Part shown: positions 52,886 to 64,000 of the stretch, one piece after another | Layout of the letters: every line of letters begins with the position of its first letter | How positions within the stretch are numbered: position 1 is the first letter of the stretch | Source: Rhodeus uyekii | Lineage: Eukaryota; Chordata; Actinopteri; Cypriniformes; Acheilognathidae | Length of the DNA: 64,000 nucleotides | Assembly: GCA_037043235.1 (NCBI GenBank) | Contig: JAWRVZ010000052.1 | Span: 1,859,001-1,923,000, forward strand | Direction of reading: 5' to 3' | Notes under the pieces: generated by a model | Told to the model about the DNA's origin: nothing | The model's database searches: none | The model's input: the letters and a program-made list of their open reading frames with translations, nothing else | Position numbers and translations under genes: made by a program

Positions 52886-53525
52886 GTAAAATGATTGTTA
52901 GGCTGCATAATTTAGATAAGCCGGAACCGGGAACATTCCCATAACACCTGATGTACTCGATACATCAGAAGAAGAATGGCATCTACGCTGATATTGGTTT
53001 CTGTTTATTCCGAGGTTATCGTGGTCAGCTGGATCCGGGCCATATCCAGATCAGATGAAGGACCTGGACACGAGCACAGCACTGCCCTGAAGTGTCTGCG
53101 GAGATCGTGACTCTACTAGACCCTCCCCTGTGACGATCATGAACCCATCTCTAACCGGACCAAATTGGACTTCATATTGGACTTGAATTGTTGTATAATA
53201 ATCATGCACTGTTTGGCTGTTGGCCAGAGGAGAACTGGTCCCCCGACTGAGCCTGGTTTCTCCCAAGGTTGTTTCTCCATTCTATTCTTCATTCGTTACG
53301 TCACCTGCCGGAGTTTTGGTTCCTTGCCGCTGTCGCCTATGGTTTGCTCAGTTGGGGAAACTTAACACTTAAAATTCATCAATTGTATTGATTCAGCTGC
53401 TCTTTTGGGGCTTCTGTTCAGCCAAACAAACTTTGTTTATATTGTTTTTCCTGTAAAGCTGCTTTGAAACAATCTACATTGTAAAAAGCGCTATATAAAT
53501 AAAGGTGACTTGACTTGACTTGACC
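52886..53525 (+). mobile_element. L2 copy B 3' UTR, resumed after the insertion
   Basis: It begins GTAAAATGATTGTTAGGCTG and ends GCGCTATATAAATAAAGGTG followed by ACTTG repeats. The fragment at 54370-54838 and the antisense copy at 56041-56600 are homologous. Confidence 0.85.
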
Positions 53526-53529
53526 TCTA

Positions 53530-54080
53530 CATACTAGCATAATCCGTTCCAGGGCGGAGCTCGTAACTCGAATTTTAAATTCTTGCGGTCTCAGACCCCA
53601 AGACTCTGCAGCAGATAGTGAGAACAGCTGAAAAGATCATCGGGGTCTCTTTTCCTTCTGTCACAGACATCTACACATCACGCTGCATCCGAAAAGCCAC
53701 CAGCATTGTGGACTACCCCACACACCCCTCACACACACTTTTCACCCTCTTGTCGTCTGGAAAACGGTATCGAAGTATTTGTTCTCTCACAACCAGACTT
53801 TGCAACAGTTCTTTCCCCCATGCCATCTGGTTGCTAAAATCAAAATAACTCATGCAAACTGCACTACATTGGACTGTTACCATCAGACTGTTTTTACTAT
53901 CATTCATTTCTATTATTTATTCTTTATATTGTCACTTTACACAATCACTTTCACACTGAACTGTGTACTGGTCTACAAAAGTTATGAAAGTTATAAAAAC
54001 AATATGAATTTGCATCTAAAATGTGTATATAACTAAATATGTCTAACAAACAATATAATAAATTGTCATGGAAATGAAAG
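53530..54080 (+). mobile_element. Non-LTR retrotransposon ORF2 C-terminal fragment
   Basis: The plus strand encodes VRTAEKIIGVSFPSVTDIYT, then SGKRYRSICSLTTRLCNSSF and a terminal AIWLLKSK. This C-terminal block (VRTAEKIIG...P.H..LLPSGKRYRS...R..NSFFP.A..LLN) is common in fish LINEs of a different clade from L2. The copy is 5'-truncated. The clade is not resolved from this part alone. Confidence 0.7.
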
Positions 54081-54249
54081 TAATGAGCATATCCATGGCT
54101 CCCATATGATCTATATCTATATAGATGCACTCAAATATATTTAATCTAATATAATTGAAAGTATTATAAACAATAACAATAAATACCTACAAAGTTACCA
54201 AAGGCCGAGGATGAACGCAGATGGAGCTCTACAACTAATATTTTAACTT

Positions 54250-54838
54250 TAACTTTGGCAAACTCTGGAACAGTCTTCCAAATACAGTTCGGGAAGCAGA
54301 CACACTCTGTCAGTTTAAATCTAGACTAAAAACACATCTCTTCAACCTGGCATACACATAACACATTATACATAAATTTTTTATCCAAATCATGTAAAAT
54401 GATTGTTAGGCTGCATAATTTAGGTCAGCCGAAACCGGGAACATTCCCATAACACCTGATGTACTCGATACATCAGAAGAAGAATGGCATCTACGCTGAT
54501 ATTGGTCTCTGTTTATTCCGAGGTTACCATGGTCAGCCGGATCCGGGCCGTATCCAGATCAGATGAAGGAGCTGCACCTGGACACGAGCACAGCACTGCC
54601 CTGAAGTGTCTGCGGAGACCGTGACTCTACTAAACCCTCCCCTGTGAAGATCATGAACCCATCTCCAATCGGACCAAATTAGACTTAACATTAGACTTGT
54701 TAACATCATAACTTAAAACTTAATATTCTTCAATTGTATTAATTCGCCTGCTCTTTTAAGGCTGCCGTTCAGCCAAACAAACTTTGTTTATAATATTTTC
54801 ATGTGACCACTGTAAAGCTGCTTTGAAACAATCTGTAT
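54250..54838 (+). mobile_element. L2 family B 3'-end fragment
   Basis: It starts in the C-terminal codons of ORF2 (CTCTGGAACAGTCTTCC) and continues through the 3' UTR to CTTTGAAACAATCTGTATGT. It is cut off before the tail repeats by the DIRS fragment. It preserves the uninterrupted sequence at the R-element insertion point. Confidence 0.8.
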
Positions 54839-54839
54839 G

Positions 54840-56040
54840 TGCCTGTATGTGCCTGTGTACAACAGCCTGTGAGACCTGAGAGCAGAGAGGATTTTTCTGG
54901 CCTCCCTGGCAGCACGGAGAGAAAGATTTGTGGCTCTGCGCAGCTCAGCGACTGCCTCAGGGCCAATTCACCTGCCCTCATCAAGGTCTCTGTGAAGCTC
55001 TGCCTAGTAGGCCTGCAGCAGCGAGGATGTAGCGAGGATGTATGACGGCATGCTGCAGCCTGACCAGCAGCAGAATAGGCTTGACCCACCATAGAGGAAG
55101 TAACCCTGAGGGGTTTGGTGGGCAGCGTCTGGGTTTTTAGGGGCGGCGATGTGTGAGGGGCAAGATAATTTGCCAGAGACTCCTCAGCTCTAGGCATCGC
55201 CCCACATCCGCGCTCTTTCACTCCCACAGAAGTAGCATAGTTAGCGGTAACGCTGCAATGTATCCTGTGGGAAGTGGGCCTCTTCCAGGACCTCGACACC
55301 TTGGACTGGAAAGAAAGGCAAACCCCGGCGCTGAGGTAGCACACTTGAGGGGAGGTTACACTCATCCAACACTCTTCACTCAGATGGCCACTTGAGACCA
55401 AGTCTGGCTGTAGCCTGAGTAACTACCTCGAGCAGCTCCTCGAATGCTGGTGAGGAAGGTGGCGAGTCTTCCTCATCAACGTTGACACTAACAACGTCCA
55501 GCTCCTCAGAACTGGACAGTAGCAGTGCCGCATCTTCATCCAGATCGGAAGAAACCGCCACAGGGTGTGCTTCCGGATCTGCCAGATAAAGGCGGAAATA
55601 GGGCAGAGCCCATCACCAACCCTGCTGACAGATCTAGCTGCAATTGACATGACAACAATCGCTGCTGAGCCAGCTGCAGCAGGAATAGTACCAAGAGGAC
55701 AGTGAGCCTGGGCAGTCTCCTCGAAGACTGCTAGGCAGAATCGGAGGAATCAGCATAGTCAGCATCCTCAAGTACTGAGCGTGCATGCTCCTCTCCCATG
55801 CAAGCCACGCACATAATGTGTGTATCCCTACCTGTTATAAAACGAGGGTAGGGAGTAACACAACGCCTGTAAACTTGCTCCGGGAAATTGAAATTTGCAA
55901 ACTAGCTAGGATCACACAACAAGAAAGCATTCACACACACGTTTCGCTACGAGTGCTTGTCAAAAACACTAAAGCTTCCATTTCCGGTTCACGACGCGCC
56001 TTAATACTCCTGGCTCATGACGTCATTTTGGCGACGTGCA
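54840..56040 (-). pseudogene. DIRS Gag-like fragment, second copy
   Basis: The minus strand encodes a Cys-containing start near 55850-55740 (RFITGRDTHIMCVACMGEEH, aligned with RFITGKDTHVMCVICLGVEH of the 13-18 kb element), then the KPLRVTSSMVGQAYSAAGQA segment (55135-55050). The frame is repeatedly broken. The right end has remnants of the terminal repeat (CTCATGACGTCATTTTGGCG). RT and recombinase are missing. Confidence 0.75.
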
Positions 56041-56598
56041 TTCAAGTCAAGTCAAGTCACCTTTATAGTGCTTTTTACAATACAGATTGTTTCAAAGCAG
56101 CTTTACAGTGGTCACAGGAAAACATTATAAACAAAGTTTGTTTGGCTGAACGGCAGCCTTAAAAGAGCAAGCGAAATCAACAATTGATGAATATTAAGTG
56201 TTAAGTTTTGATAATTGATTGATTTGATTGATAGTTTGATTATTATATGGACAACAATTCAAGTCCAATATTAAGTCCGGTTTGGTCCGATTGGAGATGG
56301 GTTCATGATCTTCACAGGGGAGGGTTTAGTAGAGTCACGGTCTCCGCAGACACTTCAGGGCAGTGCTGTGCTCGTGTCCAGGTGCAGCTCCTTCATCTGA
56401 TCTGGATACGGCCCGGATCCGGCTGACTTTGGTAACCTCGGAATAAACAGAGACCAATATCAGTGTAGATGCCATTCTTCTTCTGATGTATCGAGTACAT
56501 CAGATGTTATGTGAATGTTCCACGGGTCCGGCTGACCTAAATTATGCAGCCTAACAATCATTTTACATAATTTGAATTAAAAATGTATGTATAATGTG

Positions 56599-56871
56599 TT
56601 ATGTGAATGCCAGGTTGAAGAGATGTGTTTTTAGTCTAGATTTAAACTGACAGAGTGTGTCTGCTTCCCGAACTGTATTAGGAAGACTGTTCCAGAGTTT
56701 AGGAGCTAAATAGGAAAAAGATCGACCGCCACCAGTTGACTTTGATATTTTAGGTATTATAAGCTGGTCAGTATTTTGGGATCGCAATAGACGTGAAGGA
56801 CTATAATGTGTCAAGAGATCACTCAAGTACTGTGGAGCTAAAACATTTAATGTTTTGTAAGTAATCAGCAA
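56599..56871 (-). pseudogene. L2 ORF2 C-terminus, antisense copy
   Basis: A 90-codon open stretch encodes the L2 C-terminus (SPSRLLRSQNTDQLIIPKIS, FKSRLKTHLFNLAFT), nearly the same as 45090-45357. Only the end of the gene is present. Confidence 0.8.
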
Positions 56872-56997
56872 GATTTTAAAATGTATTCGGGGATTAATAG
56901 GAAGCCAGTGCAGGTTTGACAGAACTGGGCTAATATGCTCATACTTCCTGGTTCTAGTAAGAACTTGAGCTGCTGCATTTTGGACCAGCTGGAATTT

Positions 56998-57197
56998 AAT
57001 AATAATAATACTATACTATGTTACATTTATACAACGCTTTTCCAGAGCTCAAAGCGCTTTACATAGAAGGGGAGAATCTCCTCAACCACCACCAATGTGC
57101 AGCATCCACCTGGATGATGTGACGGCAGCCATATTGCGCCAGAACACTCACCACACATCAGCTTATTGGTGGAGAGGAGACAGAGTATTTTTTGTTT
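56998..57197 (-). repeat. Short repeat inserted in the L2 copy
   Basis: About 200 bp (starting near AATAATACTATACTATG) interrupts L2 sequence between GCTGGAATTT and TTTATTAAGC. It is the inverse of the repeat at 24880-25065, with AAAGCGCTTTACATAGAAGG near its start. No clear duplication of the target is seen. Confidence 0.6.
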
Positions 57198-57297
57198 ATT
57201 AAGCATGCAGGGCAACCACCTAGTAGAGCATTACAATAATCTAGCCTTGAACTCATGAACGCATGAACTAACCTTTACGCATTTGACTTAGAATGTA

Positions 57298-58067
57298 CAG
57301 TAGAACCCCGACTTACGAAATTAATCCGTTCCGAGGTTGGTTTTGTATGTCGAACTTTTCGTATGTCGGTCAGGCTTTTACATGTTAATTTCCTAATCCG
57401 TTCCAAGCCCTACCTAAACACCATATTCAGCATGGGATGAAGCGCATCCCAGCTTCATACTTCTCATTAATCTCCCTTTTCGACTCAATGAAAAGCACCC
57501 TCTTCTTCCCTTTGACTTCAGCAACAATCTTCACATCCATGGTTACTGATTAGAAACAAGTTTATGCTAACAGCAGAGGCTAGTGGGAGCGATGCTGAAC
57601 AATAGGAGAGCAGGATTGTAAAAAGTGTTCCCCTTCTTACATGGACTATTCCAGCCATCCCTGTCATTCAGTGCGAAATGGACTATTCCAAACTTTCCCT
57701 CGGAGTTCAGGAAGTGTCGTGACAGAAGAGAGTTGATGGATGATTAAGGTAAAAGAGATCGGCTGAAGATTGTATATAGTTTATTGAGTGAAATACAGGG
57801 AATTAGTGCCAATTGTTGAGGTTTTATCGATCTATGCACCTTTAATAAATACCAGTTTTGGATCATTCCCTGAGTGAGACATCATTGTTCTGACCGGACA
57901 AACTGTAGCCTTCATTCAACCCGAACTAAAATCAGCGCGAAATATCAAAACAAAACTCGGAAATCGTCGCCTCGCCGAGATTTCGTTTTTCGCATCTAGA
58001 TCATTTTGTTGTAACTGTCAAACTTTTCGTACGTACAGCGTTTCGTAAGTCGTATATGTTTCTACTG
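57298..58067. mobile_element. Tigger/pogo-like non-autonomous DNA transposon
   Basis: The ends are CAGTAGAACCCCGACTTACG and, inverted, CGTAAGTCG...TTCTACTG, with TA on both sides (57296-57297, 58068-58069). TA targets and CAGT ends fit the pogo/Tigger branch of Tc1/mariner. At 770 bp and without a recognised transposase it is non-autonomous. L2 sequence continues on both sides. Confidence 0.8.
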
Positions 58068-58484
58068 TATATGTTGCATTTTAGATATATTTTTAAGATG
58101 GAAGAATACCGTTTTACAGATGGCTTTCAAATGAAAGATTGTTGTCAAAGAGCACACCCAGGTTTCTAACTGAAAACTGTCACGATCACTGTCACCCAGG
58201 ACTCCTATTTTGCCTTTTTGTGGTCACGTGTTTTCTGTTCTAGAACTTACCAGCACTAATCAGTTTCCATAGTCACCAATCATCACAGGTGTTTGTCTTT
58301 TGGTTAATCACTGTCAGTATATTTAGTTCCCATTGTGCACTCTTCAGTTGTCAGTTCTCGTTAACACTGTGTGTTTATTTCCCTGTCTGAGTTTCTTGCT
58401 TGAATAAACTGCACTATGTTTCTGGTACCGGCGTCTGCGAGTCTGCCTCTGAAACGCTTGCGTAAAAGATGAACCAACCACACA

Positions 58485-58907
58485 ATGATGACGAGGAGAA
58501 ACGCGGCAGCAGAGAGAAAGTCGGCGGAGTATTGTCTTCTGCGGGAGGTTAATCAGGGGTATCGTCCGCTGGAAGAGTATGTGGAGGAGTTTCTGGAGTT
58601 GGCCGAGTTGGTGAGCTGGGGAGACACGAAACTCAACATGCGCTTCTGGGCTGGTTTAAGTGATGAAGCGTATTATCCACTAGACCCGGACGAGTGCGGG
58701 CAACCCTTCCACAGCTTTGTCAATCATGTGCTGAACGTAAACAGTTCATCTTTCTATGTCGGGAAGGCTGACGCATCAGTTCCCGCGACTCATCAGCTCC
58801 CGCGCCTCGCCGCCCAGTGCCTGTTCCCGTGCCTCGCCGCCCAGCGCCAGAGCCAGAGATCCTCCAGCCAGCGCCAGAGCCAGAGATCCTCCAGCCAGCG
58901 CCCGTGA
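58485..58907 (+). CDS. Gag-like frame of element B
   Basis: The frame starts at an ATG 18 bp after the 5' LTR and spans 140 codons. PLEEYVEEFLELAELVSWGD and LNMRFWAGLSDEAYYPLDPD resemble the N-terminal part of a retrotransposon Gag (helical capsid-like region). A proline-rich continuation (EPEILQPAPEPEIL, 58817-59173) is in another frame, so an indel separates them. No zinc knuckle or pol. Confidence 0.55.
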   Translation: MMTRRNAAAERKSAEYCLLREVNQGYRPLEEYVEEFLELAELVSWGDTKLNMRFWAGLSDEAYYPLDPDECGQPFHSFVNHVLNVNSSSFYVGKADASVPATHQLPRLAAQCLFPCLAAQRQSQRSSSQRQSQRSSSQRP

Positions 58908-59466
58908 TCCGCCCGCTAGAGCCAAAGCCAGCCCCCGTGATCCGCCCGCCAGAGCCAGAGCAAGTGCCCGTGATCCGCCTGCCAGAGCCAGCCGATCACC
59001 ATGTACCTCCGCCGGTGCAGCCGGGCCGCCTTCCAGCTGCCGGACCTCCCAGTCTTCACCGACCTGTGGGACCTGCCTTAGCCGCCGGTCCCGCCAGAGC
59101 CTCACGCCCTGCCTGTGTTCCACGCCCCGCCGGCTCCTCGAGACCTCTTATCTGCCTCCCAAGAACCACCTAGGCCTCCCGACAACCATCCGGGGAGGCC
59201 CTTGAATTTTTTTTTTGGGGGGGGGGGGGGGGTAGTAGTGTGACTGTGAGGGTGGGTGGGGCAAAGGAGGCAGAGCCTCCTGGGGAGATCAGGTTCCCGT
59301 CTGCACCACCATGGACACATCCCAGTACCTGGCCTCTGGTTCCGCCTGCACCACCCTGGAGACCTCCCTTACTCTGGACACCTCGGTCTGCAGGGTGCCC
59401 ACCCCCCCACCTTTCTCTGAACTCTTTTCGGCACGAGGTCGCGCCTTCCGGAGGGGGGGGAGTAAT

Positions 59467-59755
59467 GTCACGATCACTGTCACCCAGGACTCCTATTTTG
59501 CCTTTTTATGGTCACGTGTTTTCTGTTCTAGAACTTACCAGCACTAATCAGTTTCCATAGTCACCAATCATCACAGGTGTTTGTCTTTTGGTTAATCACT
59601 GTCAGTATATTTAGTTCCCTTTGTGCACTCTTCAGTTGTCGGTTCTCGTTAACACTGTATGTTTATTTCCCTGTCTGAGTTTCTTGCTTGAAAAAACTGC
59701 ACTATGTTTCTGGTACCTGCGTCTGCGAGTCTTCCTCCAAAACGCGAGCGTAACA
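59467..59755 (+). repeat. 3' LTR of element B
   Basis: It follows the polypurine tract (GGAGGGGGGGGAGTAA) and opens TGTCACGATCACTGTCACCC as does the 5' LTR. Its last 25 bp match element A's LTR end better than its own partner. Confidence 0.8.
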
Positions 59756-59756
59756 G

Positions 59757-59960
59757 TTACGATATGTATTTTAAAACACCACAGTCTATAACGATATTAA
59801 TGTGCTGTGTACCTAAACTTTGACTCGCAATGCGCAGAAGAGTTGGCGGTTTCTTTTGGGAAAACACCGAAGGTAAGTGCTTTGGCTCATTTATCTTTTT
59901 ATTGTATATCGTTTAGATATGTAGCGATATTTTTATGCTGTACGTATTTAAACGACCCTA
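59757..59960 (+). repeat. Segment shared with 29576-29785
   Basis: Nearly the same as the sequence that follows element A's 3' LTR, including the GTAAGT donor. Here it is enclosed within element B. Confidence 0.75.
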
Positions 59961-60085
59961 ATACGACTCCGAAACGCTTGCGTAACAATGACGAAGACTT
60001 GACAGAACAGCCATCGAGTGTTAGACAGTAGTCTAGATTATTACGTGTAGAACTTTTTGGTCTAATAATTAGAATCTCTGTTCGA

Positions 60086-61659
60086 CATGTTCGCTTTATT
60101 GTGCTTCAAGAGAAAATCATGTTGAGGCGTTTCCATTTGCGTTGTCGAGGCAGACAGATTTCCCTTGGAAGGGAATGTCAGCCACAAAAATAACCTTGTC
60201 CTCTACACATTTTCATCCCTAATTTTTCACTGTGTCTTTAGTAAATCCTGACAGTAGTTTTTAACGGCAAAAGAGAGTTTGCACTGGCGCAAGCTGTTAG
60301 TAAATCTGGCCCTATCTTTCCCTGACATTGAAGCTTATATACTGTCCGGCTAAAAATAAAAAAGTTGTTGTTTAAATTAAAATAGGTAATGATTGAGAAT
60401 GAAAAGAATAATTTCACACATGAATCAGTACCTCTGAGTCCAGATCTCAAATTCATTGAGAGTCTTTGGGATGTGCTTTATTTCTATTCAGACATCTTTT
60501 TTTATGTATTGACAATTGGCAAGGACTCTGTAAAGTCTTCACAGGTTAAAATTGCCATTCAGCTAGACCTCTCCCCCAAAGCAACTCACAATTCATTAAC
60601 CTCAAAAAAGATTCTTCTGGACAACAGAAATCTCAGCTATTTTTCATTTTTCTAGCTTACCGTTGCTCAGAATGAAACCCACAGCTTTTATCTCAGCTGA
60701 CCAGTCCACTAGTTTTTAGGGGAAAAAAGCTTGAGCTTTCACATCTGAACTGTCCTCCTTTTCCCCAGTTGTCCTATAACATTTACAACACCTAAATGCT
60801 CCAGTTTTTAATGACAAAAGGCTTTATAGCACCGCTGCACCTGCAGGGATCTGGCTTTGACTGAATGGTAGGTCAGCTGCCAATGTAAGACTTTGTCAGA
60901 ATAAATCCACAAGTTCGTGATTCAGTGTGATCACAATGCTTGACTGCTCTAGGGCAACCAAGCATTTATACATAGCAGTGTGGTTAAACCCCTCACTACC
61001 TCGCTAGTCCATTATGGGAATATGGCCCATCAGCCCTTCTGTCTGGCTGGCCGTCAGGCCATTCTTCCCCTGAACAAGCAGATTTACTTCTCAGCCTCGT
61101 GTGTTTCCTGAGATAAGAATAAAGACACTGGGAATATGCTTAATGACATTCAGATTAGTACTGTGCGCCAGGTTAAGCAATTACAACTGATGCAAATGGG
61201 GAATGCTTTAGCGTTGGGCAACCAGTAACAGAACACAGAGTAAGATGTGTCATTTTTTTAGATAGCCTCAAGCTAAAAGGGAACAACAGAAATTTAGAAT
61301 AGAATAGAATCCGGATTGTAAATGGATAGTTCCAACTCCAAATATAGATTGGAAGAACCAATATGGAAATCATAATCAGCCTAGAATAATGGCTTGTTAT
61401 TAATGCGTAACAATGCAAAAAGAAATGCAGGACAAGTTTAATGGGCTGTTTAGGCAAAACCGTTTTCAAAAAAAAAAAACGTTTAATGCAGTTTGGCTGT
61501 TCATTTATATTACTACAGCATTTTGAGGGCCTGGAGTAATATGCATATGCATGCATATTATGAGCTCAGTACAAAGCTTGTAATTTTCTTTACAAAGTCA
61601 CATCGCCACCTACTGGCCTGACAGCGTAAAACAGTGTTTAATCATTTAATAATTTAATA
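60086..61659. other. Mostly unassigned; tiny Tc1 transposase trace
   Basis: At about 60425-60480 the plus strand reads LSPDLKFIESLWDVL, which matches the Glu-containing end block of Tc1 transposases. The stretch TTAGTAAATCTGGCCCT near 60297 is a phrase common in fish DNA-transposon remnants. The rest has no gene. Confidence 0.5.
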
Positions 61660-61805
61660 GTTCACATTAACATTTATGTATTTATCGGACGCTTTTATTC
61701 AAAGCGACTTGAATTGCATTCAAAATGCACAATGACATTCCTTGCAAATTGAAACCATGACCTTGATGTTTCAAGCGCCACTCTCTACTGTTTGAGATAC
61801 ATGCA
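61660..61805 (+). repeat. Widespread teleost dispersed repeat
   Basis: The phrase TTTATCGGACGCTTTTATTC followed by AAAGCGACTTGAATTGCATT, then a diverged ACCATGACCTTGATGTTTCA and ACTGTTTGAGATAC, is a very common short repeat in teleost genomes. It is diverged and old. Recognised from memory. Confidence 0.6.
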
Positions 61806-64000
61806 TATCTTTATCCTGCAAATGTATCATGACATTAAAACATTAATATAACACTTTTACATAAATGTTTTTCACTTTAAAACAATGGTTCAGCAGAGTG
61901 AACTAAGTAACACTTGAGTAATTATGATGCATTTTATGACCATGTTCAGAGTAAAAGGGAAAATTGCTTACACCTCAGATACATGTTAATTAATTGGTAT
62001 AATTTGTCAAAGTCAGTAAGTATTTCTCAATGCAATGACAAGTTGGGTAATGTCTTTAGTAAAATAAGTTTTTAAAAATGACCATAAAATCTTTTGTGTC
62101 AATTAGCAGCTACAAGCGTATGATTAACTTCACACCAGGAATAGGTATTGGTAAAATATGAAAGGAAATATTAAAATTGGGGCTGTCCTAATATACAAAT
62201 ATCCACATCTTGGCCACATGAATGTGCATACATGTTGCAGGAAGTAAGTGTGCAAGATTATCCTAGTTCTGAAAAATGCCAAAAGTACATTGCTCTCGAT
62301 GTACACTAATTCGATGCCATCTCTAGAATCCACTGAGGAGAATTGTTTGAAGCTAAGAGTATCCCATCATTCATCATATTCAGAAATTGTATGTGCACCA
62401 AACTCATGAGTTGTCAAAGCACCACTGCTAGTAAAAATTGTGTAAATTGCAAAGTAATAAAAATACTAAATATATAAATAAAGCTCTGTAAAAAATCTTC
62501 ATTTACATTTTTTACAACGCTATATGTATCTGAATCCCATCGGGGATCCCACATTCGTTTACGTCAACTTTAGATTTGGGACAAATGCTGGAAATGAATC
62601 ATGACAAGTGGAAAAGTGCAAAGGCCGCAAGTGTAGGTAATTGGAAAGGCTCAAAAACTCAGTGTCTTCTTAATGCCTCATGGCCCGTCTCTCCACCCCC
62701 TACATGTACTTTCTAAGTTACTAATCAGTTATGGCAACTCCTAAAAGATTGAACACAAACATGAACATGCTCTGTGAGTTATTAATTATGAGTATTGACT
62801 GAAATTCAGAAGTAATATTCACTTTGTAGTAGGGCATTGTAGAAAACTTTGCTTTGTATTAGGGCACCGCTAACCAGAGGGGTCATGCATCAGGCCAGTT
62901 TATGAGTCTTGGAATAAATGATATAGCTTTTAGTATTGGTATTTGCCTCTGAATGTAATTAAGGTCAATCCTTGGTCTGCATAAGAGTGTAATTTTTACA
63001 TCTTTCACACCTTGTGAACTTGCTATAGCCAGACTTGGTTCAGAGCGCCATGCTTATTAAAAGCATGGATGTCGCCTACACACTTGGAGCTCATTGGTTG
63101 TTATCCGTGTTGTTGAGACGTCCTGTGGTGCCGGGGCCTGGAAAGGCTAAAGACGGAGACTGCAATGGGGAGAAAAGCACATTTATGCACTGGCAAGGAC
63201 TCATGCATCACACTGAATTATTCACTAGCGTCTGGCTAGCACAGATGGAGAGGGTTTTAGACAAAAGTGCTTTGGACGATACAATTGAATGTCTGGACCG
63301 GCAGCGCTACTGAGAGTCAGGGTTAAGAGCTGATCTGGGAAATCTGTGGTCTCAAACTGGATTAAGTCTACGAGTTTGAGATGAATTGAATAAGAATTGC
63401 AGGAGTCTATTCTTTAAAAGTGTTAAACTTTACACTAAGCACTAAACTTCCAGTCAACATGTTATTGGAATATTACTTCATCGCTCCATTGTAAGAATGC
63501 ATTAGTTGCTACGCATCAATCTGAAAAACTTGGCACAGTAATTTTCCACCTCATTGGTGTCCATACAGGTAGTGGGACTCTCAGTCATAAATCATTATAC
63601 AAAAACTGTCTGCTGGTGACTATGTGGTGTGGTTACATAACTGCAGCACCAAGGCTAATTTCATGCGAGTGATGTAGTCGGCTGTTCACTCCTCTCCCAA
63701 GCAGCTTCAATTACAAATGCCTGTCAACCTGATTTCCTTGTGCTCTTGAAGCCTGAGAAAGGCCTGACCTGCTCAACGACCAGCTACAAACATAATAAAT
63801 GTATTTATTATGGTCGTTGCTGGAGAGCAGCCTCCTTTTGAATCAATATTATGCTGTGATAGTGCTTTGGCTGTCGTTTAAAACAATGATCATATGTGAT
63901 ACAGTACTACAGTTTCGAAACAGTAAAACAGCCTTCCTGCTGTAATTGCTTAAATAAACCAATTTTGTCAAGAAATTGCCTTTGTTTGAAAGGAAACAAG
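61806..64000. other. Repeat-poor, unassigned
   Basis: No transposon ends or known protein found. One 92-codon frame (63035-63313) opens at a non-ATG codon and resembles nothing I know. An interrupted inverted repeat lies at 63774-63819. Lack of repeats here compared with the rest of the window makes conserved non-coding sequence possible. Confidence 0.4.

Larger units (their letters stand above)
41200..53525 (+). mobile_element. L2-type LINE copy B, split by a 7.5-kb insertion
   Basis: The left part (about 41200-45389) holds a CpG-containing 5' UTR, ORF1, a broken ORF2 and the start of the 3' UTR. The 3' UTR resumes at 52886 and ends with AAATAAAGG and TGACT repeats at about 53500-53525. Another copy at 54360-54420 reads through the break without interruption (...CCAAATCATGTAAAATG...), which proves the insertion. 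Without it the LINE is about 4.8 kb. Confidence 0.85.
58187..59984 (+). mobile_element. Non-autonomous Gypsy-like LTR element B, chimeric 3' end
   Basis: The 5' LTR (58187-58467) runs TGTCACGATC to CTTGCGTAAAA. A Gag-like frame, a Pro-rich region, a G tract, a polypurine tract and a 3' LTR beginning at 59467 follow. The 3' LTR is odd: from about 59726 it carries the LTR end typical of element A plus about 205 bp of element A's downstream flank. The sequence then closes with ACTCCGAAACGCTTGCGTAACA, element B's own type of end. The outer target duplication is not clean. Confidence 0.75.
56041..60085 (-). mobile_element. Antisense L2 family B copy with three nested insertions
   Basis: L2 pieces in minus orientation occur at 56041-56997 (tail repeats, 3' UTR, C-terminal codons), 57198-57297, 58068-58186 and 59985-60085 and line up as one 5'-truncated copy of copy B's ORF2. 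The gaps are filled by a short repeat (56998-57197), a Tigger-like element (57298-58067) and LTR element B (58187-59984). Confidence 0.8.

Noticed and set aside
63035..63313. 92-codon frame as a host exon
   Set aside because: It opens at a non-ATG codon, resembles no known protein, and no flanking splice sites stand out.

Overview
The window looks like teleost nuclear DNA, most probably a cyprinid. It holds one vertebrate gene with spliced coding exons. The rest is dense fish-type transposon sequence: L2 LINEs with an esterase ORF1, a DIRS1-like retrotransposon, Gypsy-type LTR elements, and Tc1, Harbinger, hAT and Tigger-like DNA transposons. Organism and family names rest on recognised motifs and on comparison of copies inside the window, not on a database search.

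The host gene is grxcr2 (glutaredoxin and cysteine-rich domain containing 2, a hair-cell stereocilia protein) on the minus strand. Exon 1 is 36176-36508, exon 2 is 25824-26033 and exon 3 is 21853-22026, all joined in phase 0 at GT/AG sites. The total is 234-238 codons. Its introns (10.1 kb and 3.8 kb) are filled with LTR elements. One of them (33606-35839) is very young, with one difference between its two 273-bp LTRs and a perfect 5-bp target duplication.

Layout. 1-6 kb: a solo LTR, a Tc1 remnant and unassigned DNA. 6-10.5 kb: an L2-type LINE with both frames open. 10.8-13 kb: an L2 tail and a Harbinger element. 13.2-17.9 kb: a decayed DIRS1-like element on the minus strand that keeps its inverted terminal repeats and internal complementary region. 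19.2-20.2 kb: a short retroelement with a 95-codon membrane-protein frame. 21.8-36.5 kb: grxcr2 and the insertions in its introns. 38.5-39.5 kb: another proline-rich LTR element. 41.2-53.5 kb: a second L2 LINE (broken ORF2), split in its 3' UTR by a 7.5-kb mostly non-coding insertion. 53.5-60.1 kb: LINE and DIRS fragments and a deeply nested L2 copy. 60.1-64 kb: repeat-poor DNA of unknown function.

The most unusual part is the 45390-52885 insertion. It is bounded and punctuated by three copies of the 4-bp target TCAT and built on a 324-bp LTR-like unit that also occurs alone at 22259-22583. It carries a 54-bp minisatellite, then an array of about 19 units, each able to fold into two hairpins with the same TGCG (UNCG-type) loop. 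Stem variants include one compensatory change. It also carries a circularly permuted duplication and a nested hAT element. I cannot match this system to a named family.
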